Assembly (NCBI GenBank): GCA_902575395.1
Contig: CACGRA010000005.1
Coordinates: 1 to 38,534, forward strand
From: an uncultured Fidelibacterota bacterium
Lineage (GTDB): Bacteria; Fidelibacterota; Marinisomatia; Marinisomatales; Marinisomataceae
DNA: 38,534 bases
Direction of reading: 5' to 3'
The stretch's first letter is position 1; each line of letters begins with the position of its first letter. Both the position numbers and the translations under genes were made by a program. This document shows, piece by piece, positions 24,646 to 31,638 of the stretch. The notes beneath the pieces are model-generated. The model ran no database searches and was not told the DNA's origin. It was given only the letters and a program-made list of their open reading frames with translations.

Positions 24646-25520
24646 GTGTCATATATGGTGGAGATTCTTCTGAGAGAGAAGTGTCTATTAATTCCGGAAA
24701 AGCAATCATCAATGCTTGTGAAAAATTAGGATACAATGTTCAGGGTTTTGATGGTTTTGACGAGTCAATTCTTAATCAGAAATTTCATTTTATCTTTTTA
24801 GCGCTTCATGGAACATTTGGAGAGGATGGATCCATACAAAAAATTTTAGAACAAAATAATATAAAATACAATGGATCTAATTCTATATCTTCAGAACATT
24901 GTTTTGATAAAAACTTCACAAAAATCCTTGCAAAGAAAAATAATATTTTAACACCAGAATGGCTATTAGTTGATAACAAAGAAGATCCAAATATATCAAA
25001 CATAAGTTTTAAACCTATAGTTAAACCTAATAAAGAAGGCAGTACCATAGGATTTAGCTTGGTTGAGGATATCAATAGCCTTGACATTGCAATAGATGAA
25101 TCTCTGAAGCATGGAGAAAATTCGTTAATAGAAGAATATATTTCAGGCAGAGAAATTACTGTTTCTGTATTAGGAAATGAATCTTTGCCAATAATTGAAA
25201 TCAGGCCTCATTCTGATGTTTATGATTACAAATCTAAATACACTAAAGGAGAGTCTGATTATATATGTCCAGCAAACCTTGATGATTCTTTATCAAAAGA
25301 TATCCAAGATACTGCATTGAGAATTCACAATTTGCTAGACTGTAAAGTATACTCCAGAGTTGATTTTAGACTAGATAAAGAGAATAGGTTTTGGCTATTA
25401 GAAATCAATACTTTACCAGGAATGACAGAAACAAGCCTATTTCCTATGGCAGCAAAAGTTATTGGTTTAAATTTTGAAGATTTGATTGATAAGATTATTA
25501 AATTATCTTTAGAAAAATGA
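24636..25520 (+). CDS. ddl: D-alanine--D-alanine ligase, apparent ATC start
   Basis: ATP-grasp enzyme that makes the D-Ala-D-Ala dipeptide of peptidoglycan. Family marks: NIGVIYGGDSSEREVSI at the very N-terminus, FLALHGTFGEDGSIQ, VKPNKEGSTIGF and YDYKSKYTKGESDYICPA. Metal-binding residues are in SRVDFRL and LEINTLPGMTE. The first canonical start, GTG at 24681, would remove the conserved GGDSSERE nucleotide-binding stretch. The frame is open from 24594 and contains no ATG, GTG or TTG before 24681. An ATC at 24636, 5 bp after AAAGGAG, gives a full-length 294-residue protein, so I place the start there. Function is certain; the start is inferred. Confidence 0.88.
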   Translation: MNIGVIYGGDSSEREVSINSGKAIINACEKLGYNVQGFDGFDESILNQKFHFIFLALHGTFGEDGSIQKILEQNNIKYNGSNSISSEHCFDKNFTKILAKKNNILTPEWLLVDNKEDPNISNISFKPIVKPNKEGSTIGFSLVEDINSLDIAIDESLKHGENSLIEEYISGREITVSVLGNESLPIIEIRPHSDVYDYKSKYTKGESDYICPANLDDSLSKDIQDTALRIHNLLDCKVYSRVDFRLDKENRFWLLEINTLPGMTETSLFPMAAKVIGLNFEDLIDKIIKLSLEK

Positions 25521-26902
25521 TATTAAAACTTTACAATTCAACTACATCACAAAAAGAAGATTTTAAATCAATATCACCAAATATAGTATCGATGTATTGT
25601 TGTGGTCCAACCGTATATGATGCTCCTCATTTAGGCAATTTTAGAACTTTTGTTTTTTACGATCTGGTAAAACGCGTATTAATTCAAAATGGATTTGAAG
25701 TAAATCAAGTAATTAATATTACAGATATTGATGATAAGATAATTGATAAAGTAAATAGTGGAGCAATAGGATATAAAGAACTAACTGCTAAATTTAATGA
25801 CATGTTTTTACAACATTCGTTGTCTTTAAATATCCAAGAAGCTAATCAATATCCAAAAACATCCGATCATGTTGAAGCAATGATTGGTTTTATTAAGGCA
25901 TTGATTGATAAAGAATATGCTTACAATGTGGATGGGAATATATTTTTTGATACAGAAAAGTATAGCAAATACGGAAAATTTGTAAATATAGAGAATATAG
26001 ATAGATTAGAATCTGAAGATGATGGTCTAGGTAAGAAGAATCAAAAAGATTTTGCATTATGGAAGACTTGGAAAGAAGAAGATGGCGATATTACATGGGA
26101 ATCAGAATGGGGAAAGGGAAGGCCAGCTTGGCATACTGAATGTGCCGTATTGGCTACACAATCACTTGGAAAGACAATTGATATTCATTGTGGTGGTGTT
26201 GATTTAAAATTTCCTCATCATGAAAATGAATCTGCACAAGTAGAAGCGCTTTTAGATAGCGTTTTTTCAAATTATTGGCTTCATTCAGAACATTTGATAC
26301 TAGAAGAAGAAAAAATGAGCAAATCATTAGGAAACATTTTAAATATTGGTGATTTATTAAATCAATATTCTGCAGAAACAATAAGATTATTTTTATTGTC
26401 ATCACATTATAGATCAAAAATATACTTTTCTGATGAAAAGCTAAGCGATTCTTCTAAAATGATTGATAAAATTAATCGTTTTGTTAAATCTGTTGGGTTG
26501 GATACTTTGGATCATAATGGCGACACAAATCCTTCAGGTGATTATTTAAGATTTGTAGAATCTTTAAATGATGATTTGAATACACCAGAAGCATTAGGAA
26601 TATTTTTTGATTTTATTAATAAAAAAAATAAGAAAATTCATGAAGATTCATTATCTGAAGAAGATATAGAAGAATCAAAAAAATTTATTTTAGGTTTTAA
26701 TTCAATTTTTCAAATTATACATCCATCTGTTTTAATCGATGAAGAAGTTCCTGAAGAAGTGCAGAAATTAGCCTTTATCAGAGAAGGAATGAGAGATAAA
26801 AAGAATTGGGAAGAAGCAGATAGATTAAGAGAAGAAATCGAAAAAATGGGTTGGTTAATTGAAGACTCAGAATCCTCTCAGAAGCTCGTCAGAAAGAAAT
26901 AA
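25517..26902 (+). CDS. cysS: Cysteinyl-tRNA synthetase
   Basis: Class I synthetase that charges tRNA-Cys. The HIGH-type motif reads PHLGN in CCGPTVYDAPHLGNFR, and the KMSKS loop is EEKMSKSLGN. Zinc ligands are recognisable: Cys29 in the first motif, Cys in AWHTECAV and His/Glu in GGVDLKFPHHENE. The C-terminal anticodon-binding helical domain ends with EEADRLREEIEKMGW. The length of 461 residues is normal. Its start overlaps the ddl stop (ATGA). It is the last protein gene before the tRNA cluster. Confidence 0.97.
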   Translation: MILKLYNSTTSQKEDFKSISPNIVSMYCCGPTVYDAPHLGNFRTFVFYDLVKRVLIQNGFEVNQVINITDIDDKIIDKVNSGAIGYKELTAKFNDMFLQHSLSLNIQEANQYPKTSDHVEAMIGFIKALIDKEYAYNVDGNIFFDTEKYSKYGKFVNIENIDRLESEDDGLGKKNQKDFALWKTWKEEDGDITWESEWGKGRPAWHTECAVLATQSLGKTIDIHCGGVDLKFPHHENESAQVEALLDSVFSNYWLHSEHLILEEEKMSKSLGNILNIGDLLNQYSAETIRLFLLSSHYRSKIYFSDEKLSDSSKMIDKINRFVKSVGLDTLDHNGDTNPSGDYLRFVESLNDDLNTPEALGIFFDFINKKNKKIHEDSLSEEDIEESKKFILGFNSIFQIIHPSVLIDEEVPEEVQKLAFIREGMRDKKNWEEADRLREEIEKMGWLIEDSESSQKLVRKK

Positions 26903-26903
26903 T

Positions 26904-26931
26904 TTGTTTTCTTAATTATTTTAGTTATATT
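26904..26931 (+). promoter_or_regulatory. Putative promoter of the tRNA-tuf unit
   Basis: A -35-like TTGTTT (26904-26909) is separated by 16 bp from a -10-like TATATT (26926-26931). The -10 matches the sigma-70 consensus at five of six bases, the -35 at three. It lies in the only gap upstream of the tRNA cluster, so a promoter is expected here. Sequence support alone is modest in AT-rich DNA. Confidence 0.4.
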
Positions 26932-26946
26932 TCGTCGTTTTTTGCC

Positions 26947-26960
26947 TACGCGCACGCGTA
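26947..26960 (+). other. GC-rich perfect inverted repeat in the tRNA leader
   Basis: TACGCG at 26947-26952 and CGCGTA at 26955-26960 form a perfect inverted repeat with a 2-base centre. It is inside a GC-rich island of about 20 bp in otherwise AT-rich intergenic DNA, just downstream of the putative promoter and 13 bp before the first tRNA. It could be an operator, a leader hairpin or a processing signal. The function is unknown. Confidence 0.5.
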
Positions 26961-26973
26961 CGGGTAAGTGTAT

Positions 26974-27046
26974 GCCGGTGTAGCTCAGTTGGTAGAGCAG
27001 CTGATTTGTAATCAGCGGGTCGGGGGTTCAAATCCTCTCGCCGGCT
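26974..27046 (+). tRNA. tRNA-Thr (anticodon TGT)
   Basis: A complete cloverleaf: acceptor GCCGGTG pairs with CGCCGGC. The D-arm is GCTC-x-GAGC, and the anticodon stem GCTGA/TCAGC encloses loop TTTGTAA with anticodon TGT. A GTTCAAATC T-loop is present. CCA does not appear to be encoded: the other tRNAs here also lack it, and the CACCA after the discriminator is out of register. Confidence 0.95.
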
Positions 27047-27114
27047 CACCAATTTTAGGTAAAGAGTTATTTGAAAATTTTTCCTTCTCAAGGATCAGAG
27101 AAAGTAGGGATTGA

Positions 27115-27197
27115 GGGGATATGGCCGAGCGGTCAAAGGCAGCAGACTGTAAATCTGCCGACGTAAGTCTACGGAGGTTCGAATCCTTCTATCCCCA
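27115..27197 (+). tRNA. tRNA-Tyr (anticodon GTA)
   Basis: A class II tRNA of 83 nt with a long variable arm. Acceptor GGGGATA pairs with TATCCCC. The anticodon stem GCAGA/TCTGC encloses loop CTGTAAA, anticodon GTA. GTTCGAATC T-loop. CCA is not encoded. A 68-bp spacer separates it from the preceding tRNA-Thr. Confidence 0.95.
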
Positions 27198-27208
27198 CAA
27201 AAAGCATT

Positions 27209-27281
27209 GCGGGTGTAGCTCAGCTGGTAGAGCATCAGCCTTCCAAGCTGAGGGTCGCGAGTTCGAATCTCGTCGCCCGCT
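27209..27281 (+). tRNA. tRNA-Gly (anticodon TCC)
   Basis: Acceptor GCGGGTG pairs with CGCCCGC. The anticodon stem TCAGC/GCTGA encloses loop CTTCCAA, anticodon TCC. GTTCGAATC T-loop. CCA is not encoded. It starts 11 bp after tRNA-Tyr. Confidence 0.95.
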
Positions 27282-27294
27282 CAATAAGCTTCAT

Positions 27295-27367
<73 letters not shown>

Positions 27368-27415
27368 CAAAAAAAAGAAAGAAAAAGAATTTTTATTTAA
27401 ATAAGGAGAAAGAAA

Positions 27416-28600
27416 ATGGCTAAAGAGAAGTTTGATAGAAGTCTTCCTCACTGCAATATTGGTACAATTGGTCACGTTGACCATGGTAAAACCACGTTGA
27501 CAGCTGCTATTACAAAAACCCAATCTGACTTGGGATTAGCAGAAGGACGTGATTTTGATTCTATTGATAATGCACCTGAGGAGAGAGAAAGAGGTATTAC
27601 TATCCAAACAGCACACGTGGAGTATAAGACTGCAAATCGTCATTATGCGCACGTTGACTGTCCTGGACACGCTGATTATATCAAAAATATGATTACTGGA
27701 GCTGCTCAGATGGATGGTGCTATTCTTGTGGTTAGTGCTGCAGATGGTCCTATGCCTCAAACTCGTGAACACGTTTTATTAGCTCGTCAGGTTAATGTTC
27801 CTAGTATTGTAGTTTTCATGAACAAAGTTGACCAAGTTGATGATCCTGAGCTATTAGAACTAGTTGAAATGGAATTAAGAGAGCTTTTAAATGAGTATGA
27901 ATTTGACGGCGACAATACTCCTATCATCAAAGGAAGTGCTTTAAAAGCGCTTGAAGGTGATGCAGATGCTGCTAAAGCTATTGGTGAGTTAATGGAAGCT
28001 GTTGATACACATATTCCTCAACCAGAACGTGCTATTGATAAACCATTCCTAATGCCAGTTGAAGACGTATTTAGTATCACTGGTAGAGGCACTGTTGGAA
28101 CAGGTAGAATTGAGTCTGGAATTGTAAAAGTTGGTGATGAAGTTGAACTAATTGGTTTAGGTTCTGATAAAACAACTACTATTACAGGCGTAGAAATGTT
28201 CCAAAAAGAACTTGATGAAGGTCAAGCAGGTGACAATGCTGGTTTGTTAATGAGAGGTGTTGAAAAAGATGAACTAAAAAGAGGTATGGTTGCTGCTGCT
28301 AAAGGATCAATTACTCCTCATACAAAGTTCAAAGCAAACGTATATGTGTTGAAAAAAGATGAAGGCGGTAGACATACTCCATTCTTTAACAACTATAGAC
28401 CTCAGTTTTATTTTAGAACAACTGATGTGACTGGAGTTGTTACATTGCCAGAAGGAACTGAAATGGTTATGCCTGGAGACAATGTTGAAATGTCTGTAGA
28501 GCTTATTACACCAATTGCTATGAATCAAGAGCTTAGGTTCGCTATTAGAGAAGGCGGACATACTGTAGGCTCAGGTGTTGTTACTGAAATTACTGAATAA
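27416..28600 (+). CDS. tuf: Elongation factor Tu
   Basis: GTPase that carries aminoacyl-tRNA to the ribosome. 394 residues with G1 [11 protein letters not shown]3 DCPGHADY, G4 NKVD and G5 GSALKAL, then beta-barrel domains 2 and 3 ([13 protein letters not shown], and the end [14 protein letters not shown]). AAGGAG lies 7 bp before the ATG. The codon usage looks more selected than in neighbouring genes (more CGT and GGT), as expected for a highly expressed gene. It sits in the order tRNA-Thr, Tyr, Gly, Thr, tuf. Confidence 0.99.
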   Translation: MAKEKFDRSLPHCNIGTIGHVDHGKTTLTAAITKTQSDLGLAEGRDFDSIDNAPEERERGITIQTAHVEYKTANRHYAHVDCPGHADYIKNMITGAAQMDGAILVVSAADGPMPQTREHVLLARQVNVPSIVVFMNKVDQVDDPELLELVEMELRELLNEYEFDGDNTPIIKGSALKALEGDADAAKAIGELMEAVDTHIPQPERAIDKPFLMPVEDVFSITGRGTVGTGRIESGIVKVGDEVELIGLGSDKTTTITGVEMFQKELDEGQAGDNAGLLMRGVEKDELKRGMVAAAKGSITPHTKFKANVYVLKKDEGGRHTPFFNNYRPQFYFRTTDVTGVVTLPEGTEMVMPGDNVEMSVELITPIAMNQELRFAIREGGHTVGSGVVTEITE

Positions 28601-28605
28601 TCGTA

Positions 28606-28770
28606 ATGGCAGGAAATAGCAAAAGAGCAATTGTAAGACTGGAGAGTACTGCAGGAACAGGATATCGTTATACTGTTACTAAGAGTAAAACTAGACATCC
28701 TGATAAAATAGAGTATAAAAAATATGATCCTGTAGCTCGAAAGCATGTTGTTTTTAAAGAAATAAAATAA
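28606..28770 (+). CDS. rpmG: 50S ribosomal protein L33, cysteine-free form (54 aa)
   Basis: A short gene directly after tuf. The 54-residue product begins [19 protein letters not shown] and continues [23 protein letters not shown], ending [10 protein letters not shown]. This is the L33 pattern (GTGYRYTTxKNxxxxPxKLExKKYxP). The Cys-x2-Cys zinc ribbon found in one L33 class is absent, so this is the C-minus, zinc-independent type. It precedes tRNA-Trp and secE, a frequent order. Confidence 0.93.
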   Translation: MAGNSKRAIVRLESTAGTGYRYTVTKSKTRHPDKIEYKKYDPVARKHVVFKEIK

Positions 28771-28775
28771 CAAAT

Positions 28776-28848
28776 AGGTGAGTAGCTCAATTGGTAGAGC
28801 ACCGGTCTCCAAAACCGGGGGTTGCGGGTTCAATTCCTGCCTCACCTG
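28776..28848 (+). tRNA. tRNA-Trp (anticodon CCA)
   Basis: Acceptor AGGTGAG pairs with CTCACCT, with G as discriminator as expected for tRNA-Trp. The anticodon stem CCGGT/ACCGG encloses loop CTCCAAA, anticodon CCA. GTTCAATTC T-loop. It lies 5 bp after rpmG and 15 bp before secE. CCA is not encoded. Confidence 0.95.
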
Positions 28849-28863
28849 CAACAAAAGGAAGGT

Positions 28864-29046
28864 ATGTTTAAAGCGGTAAAAGATTTTTTAAATCAAGTGT
28901 ACTTAGAAATGAATAAGGTTTCTTGGCCATCCTATTCTGAATTAAGAGGTTCAACATACTTGATTCTTATCTTTTCTCTCCTATTTGTTATTTTTCTTTT
29001 TGGAATTGATTGGTTAGTAAAAGAGCTAGTGAGTGTATTGTTATGA
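28864..29046 (+). CDS. secE: Preprotein translocase subunit SecE (60 aa)
   Basis: A single-helix clamp of the SecYEG channel. The ATG at 28864 is preferred over an in-frame ATG 42 bp upstream because that one is inside tRNA-Trp, while AAGGAAGG directly precedes 28864. The 60-residue product has the conserved amphipathic part FLNQVYLEMNKVSWPSYSEL followed by a C-terminal transmembrane helix (about residues 30-55). Its stop overlaps the nusG start (ATGA). Confidence 0.95.
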   Translation: MFKAVKDFLNQVYLEMNKVSWPSYSELRGSTYLILIFSLLFVIFLFGIDWLVKELVSVLL

Positions 29047-29573
29047 ATTGGTATAGTTTAAGAGTTATATCAGGAAAAGAGGAAAAAATTAAAAGCTCTA
29101 TATTTAGAGAGCTCGAATATGTTCCTGAAATAGCAAAAGGTATTGAAGAAATACTGATTCCAACTGAGAATGTTGTAGATATTAAAAACGGAAAGAAACA
29201 AGTGAAAAAGAAAGTATTTTTTCCTGGATATGTTTTAGTAAAAATGGATATGAACAACGAAAATAAATTTTTTATTGAAAATATTGATGGTGTTATGAGC
29301 TTTGTTGGCACTAAAGAAAGTCCGCAGCCTTTAAAAGCTAATGAAATTGATAGACTTGTTGGATCAATCGATAGCGAAGATGCTGATGTGACTGATATTG
29401 AAATACCATTCAAAGTAGGAGATTCTGTAAAAGTAATTGATGGTCCTTTTAAAGATTTTGATGGATTGATTCAAGAGATTAATGATAAAAATAGAATAAA
29501 AGTTAATGTTAACATATTTGGTCGTCCAACACCGATAGAATTGAGTTTTAATCAAATAGTTATTGATAATTAA
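29043..29573 (+). CDS. nusG: Transcription termination/antitermination factor NusG
   Basis: RNA polymerase-associated elongation factor. The ATG at 29043 overlaps the secE stop and gives the family start [15 protein letters not shown]; the longer in-frame option begins within secE and lacks homology. 176 residues: N-terminal NGN domain with [10 protein letters not shown] and GVMSFVGT, then a C-terminal KOW domain [19 protein letters not shown]. rplK begins 1 bp after the stop. Confidence 0.97.
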   Translation: MNWYSLRVISGKEEKIKSSIFRELEYVPEIAKGIEEILIPTENVVDIKNGKKQVKKKVFFPGYVLVKMDMNNENKFFIENIDGVMSFVGTKESPQPLKANEIDRLVGSIDSEDADVTDIEIPFKVGDSVKVIDGPFKDFDGLIQEINDKNRIKVNVNIFGRPTPIELSFNQIVIDN

Positions 29574-29574
29574 A

Positions 29575-30003
29575 ATGGCAACAAAAGAAATAGAAACTTT
29601 AATAAAATTGCAAATTCCAGCTGGACAGGCAAACCCTGCTCCTCCTGTTGGTCCTGTGTTGGGTCAACATGGATTGAATATTATGGATTTTTGTAATGCA
29701 TTTAATGAAAAAACAAAAGAATTACAAGGAACTTTAACTCCTGTTGTTATAACAGTTTATAAAGATAGATCTTTTACATTTGAAATTAAATCTCCACCTG
29801 CATCAACGTTGATAATGAAAGAGCTAAAGCTTAAAAAAGGTTCTCAAGAACCTAATAAAGATAAAGTGGCAACAATTACTATTGCACAATGTAAGAAGAT
29901 TGCAGAAATGAAAATAAAAGATTTAAATGCGCATAATTTAGACCAAGCAGCAGAAATGATTGCTGGGACTGCAGTTAGCATGGGTATTGAGGTAGAAAGA
30001 TGA
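29575..30003 (+). CDS. rplK: 50S ribosomal protein L11
   Basis: Base of the stalk at the GTPase-associated centre. The ATG at 29575 gives the typical 142 residues; an in-frame ATG 12 bp upstream lies in nusG. Family marks: [22 protein letters not shown] (N-terminal proline-rich loop), [13 protein letters not shown], then the C-terminal rRNA-binding domain ending [11 protein letters not shown]. The start codon of rplA overlaps its stop (ATGA). Confidence 0.98.
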   Translation: MATKEIETLIKLQIPAGQANPAPPVGPVLGQHGLNIMDFCNAFNEKTKELQGTLTPVVITVYKDRSFTFEIKSPPASTLIMKELKLKKGSQEPNKDKVATITIAQCKKIAEMKIKDLNAHNLDQAAEMIAGTAVSMGIEVER

Positions 30004-30683
30004 ATAAAAAGACAAAATTTTCAAAATTAGTAAATGAGAAAATTGATTCATCAAAAACATATACAATTGATGAAGCAGTTTCTATTATCATGGAATTTAA
30101 AAGAGCGTCTTTTGTAGAATCTGTTGATGTTGCCTATAATTTAGGAGTTGATCCTAAGCATGCAGATCAAAATATAAGATTAAACTTAATGTTGCCCCAT
30201 GGAGCAGGTAAAGAAGTTACAGTATTGGCTCTTGTGAATGCAGACAAGGAAAAAGAAGCACAAGATGCAGGAGCAGATTTTGTTGGAAATAAAGATTATC
30301 TGGAAAAAATAAAAGGTGGATGGACAGATGTAGATAAAATTGTAGTCACTCCAGATTTGATGGCTGAAATAGGCAAATTAGGTAAAATTTTAGGACCTAA
30401 GGGTTTGATGCCTAATCCAAAAGCTGGAACAGTCACTAATGATGTTGCAAAATCAGTAAAAGAATTAAAAGCAGGTAAAATTGATGTAAGAGTTGAAAAG
30501 AATGGAATTCTTCATTCTTCTATTGGAAAAACATCATTTTCTGAAGATAATTTAAAAGAAAATTTTAAGGTTTTTCATAATGCAGTAATGAGTGCAAAAC
30601 CTAATTCTTTTAAGGGAACATTTTTGAATTCAATAAGTTTGTCTTCAAGTCTTGGACCAGGTATAAAAGTAGGGGTTGAATAA
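30000..30683 (+). CDS. rplA: 50S ribosomal protein L1
   Basis: L1 stalk protein, also a translational repressor of its own operon in E. coli. The 227-residue length is normal. The conserved core is visible as [37 protein letters not shown] and [13 protein letters not shown]. The 1-bp nusG-rplK gap leaves no room for a separate L1-binding leader, so if autoregulation exists its site must lie in coding sequence. Confidence 0.98.
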   Translation: MNKKTKFSKLVNEKIDSSKTYTIDEAVSIIMEFKRASFVESVDVAYNLGVDPKHADQNIRLNLMLPHGAGKEVTVLALVNADKEKEAQDAGADFVGNKDYLEKIKGGWTDVDKIVVTPDLMAEIGKLGKILGPKGLMPNPKAGTVTNDVAKSVKELKAGKIDVRVEKNGILHSSIGKTSFSEDNLKENFKVFHNAVMSAKPNSFKGTFLNSISLSSSLGPGIKVGVE

Positions 30684-30685
30684 TT

Positions 30686-31204
30686 ATGCCAAGTGTTAAA
30701 AATATAGATTCAGTTAAGGAATTAACTGTTAAGCTTGAAAAAGCAAAAGCTGTTTATTTCACTGATTATTTAGGTTTAGATGTTGTAAGCGTTACAAAGT
30801 TAAGAAAAAACTTTGTTGAGAAAGATGTTGAATTCACAGTTGCAAAAAATACTTTAATTAAGTTAGCTGCGAAAGAATTGGGTATTTCTGGTGTTGATGA
30901 ATTTCTAAAAGGGCCTACAGCGCTTGCGTTTAGTTATGATGAACCAACTGATCCTGCAAAAGTGATTAAAGAATTTTTAAAAGATTTTGATAAGCCTTCA
31001 GTTAAAGGTATGATATTTGATGGTGAAATATTTGCATCAGATCAATTTGATAGAGTTGCCAACCTTCCTTCTAAAGAGCAATTGTTGTCAAAACTGGTTG
31101 GAATGCTTAATTCTCCAATGTCAAAATTAAGCAGCACCTTAGGTGGTTCTGTTTCAGGCTTATTAGGAACACTTACACAATTAGAATCAAAGAAAGGTAG
31201 TTAA
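30686..31204 (+). CDS. rplJ: 50S ribosomal protein L10
   Basis: Holds L7/L12 dimers on the stalk base. 172 residues: N-terminal rRNA-binding domain ([20 protein letters not shown] and [10 protein letters not shown]), GPTALAF, and a C-terminal helix for L7/L12 binding ([19 protein letters not shown]). It starts 2 bp after rplA. rplL starts 1 bp after it. Confidence 0.97.
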   Translation: MPSVKNIDSVKELTVKLEKAKAVYFTDYLGLDVVSVTKLRKNFVEKDVEFTVAKNTLIKLAAKELGISGVDEFLKGPTALAFSYDEPTDPAKVIKEFLKDFDKPSVKGMIFDGEIFASDQFDRVANLPSKEQLLSKLVGMLNSPMSKLSSTLGGSVSGLLGTLTQLESKKGS

Positions 31205-31205
31205 A

Positions 31206-31592
31206 ATGAGTACTAAAAGAGAGGATGTTTTAAAGTATCTTGAAGAAGCAAATATGATTGAAATATCTGAGCTTGTTAAAGATATTGAAGAGAAGTTTGG
31301 CGTAACAGCTGCAGTTCCAGTTGCGGCCGCTGCTTCAGGTGGAGCCACTGATGGTGGTGATGCAAGTGAAGGTGCTGAAAAAAGCACTATGGATGTAATT
31401 CTAGCATCTGCTGGTGGCTCAAAAATTGGGGTCATTAAAGTTGTTAGAGGGATAACTAATTTAGGATTAAAAGAAGCTAAAGAATTGGTTGATTCTGCTC
31501 CTAAGCCTATTAAAGAAGGCGCTTCAAAAGAAGAGGCTGAAGATATTAAGTCTCAACTAGAAGAAGCAGGTGCAACAGTAGAGTTAAAATAA
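31206..31592 (+). CDS. rplL: 50S ribosomal protein L7/L12
   Basis: Multi-copy stalk protein that recruits translational GTPases. 128 residues: N-terminal dimerisation helices, an Ala/Gly-rich hinge (about 38-60) and the C-terminal domain with [26 protein letters not shown]. Its stop codon lies inside a hairpin at 31582-31601. The gap to the rpoB start is 46 bp, the largest inside this ribosomal/RNA polymerase block. Confidence 0.98.
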   Translation: MSTKREDVLKYLEEANMIEISELVKDIEEKFGVTAAVPVAAAASGGATDGGDASEGAEKSTMDVILASAGGSKIGVIKVVRGITNLGLKEAKELVDSAPKPIKEGASKEEAEDIKSQLEEAGATVELK

Positions 31593-31601
31593 TTTTTAAC
31601 T
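31582..31601 (+). other. Perfect hairpin over the rplL stop codon
   Basis: AGTTAAAA (31582-31589) and TTTTAACT (31594-31601) are exact inverse complements with a 4-base loop that carries the first bases of the rplL TAA stop. It is an 8-bp, mostly A-T stem with no T-run after it. This is the place where enteric bacteria have a partial terminator and an RNase III site. Confidence 0.55.
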
Positions 31602-31625
31602 GATATATTAATTAACCAATTTTTT

Positions 31626-31630
31626 GGAGG
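31626..31630 (+). promoter_or_regulatory. Shine-Dalgarno that fixes the rpoB start
   Basis: GGAGG lies 8 bp before a TTG at 31639. The earlier in-frame TTG at 31624 overlaps the SD itself and cannot use it, so 31639 is the better start. Confidence 0.7.
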
Positions 31631-31638
31631 AAAGCTTT

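Noticed and set aside
28525-28854. Minus-strand frame over the tuf end, rpmG and tRNA-Trp
   Set aside because: It overlaps three well-supported + strand genes and has no family resemblance.
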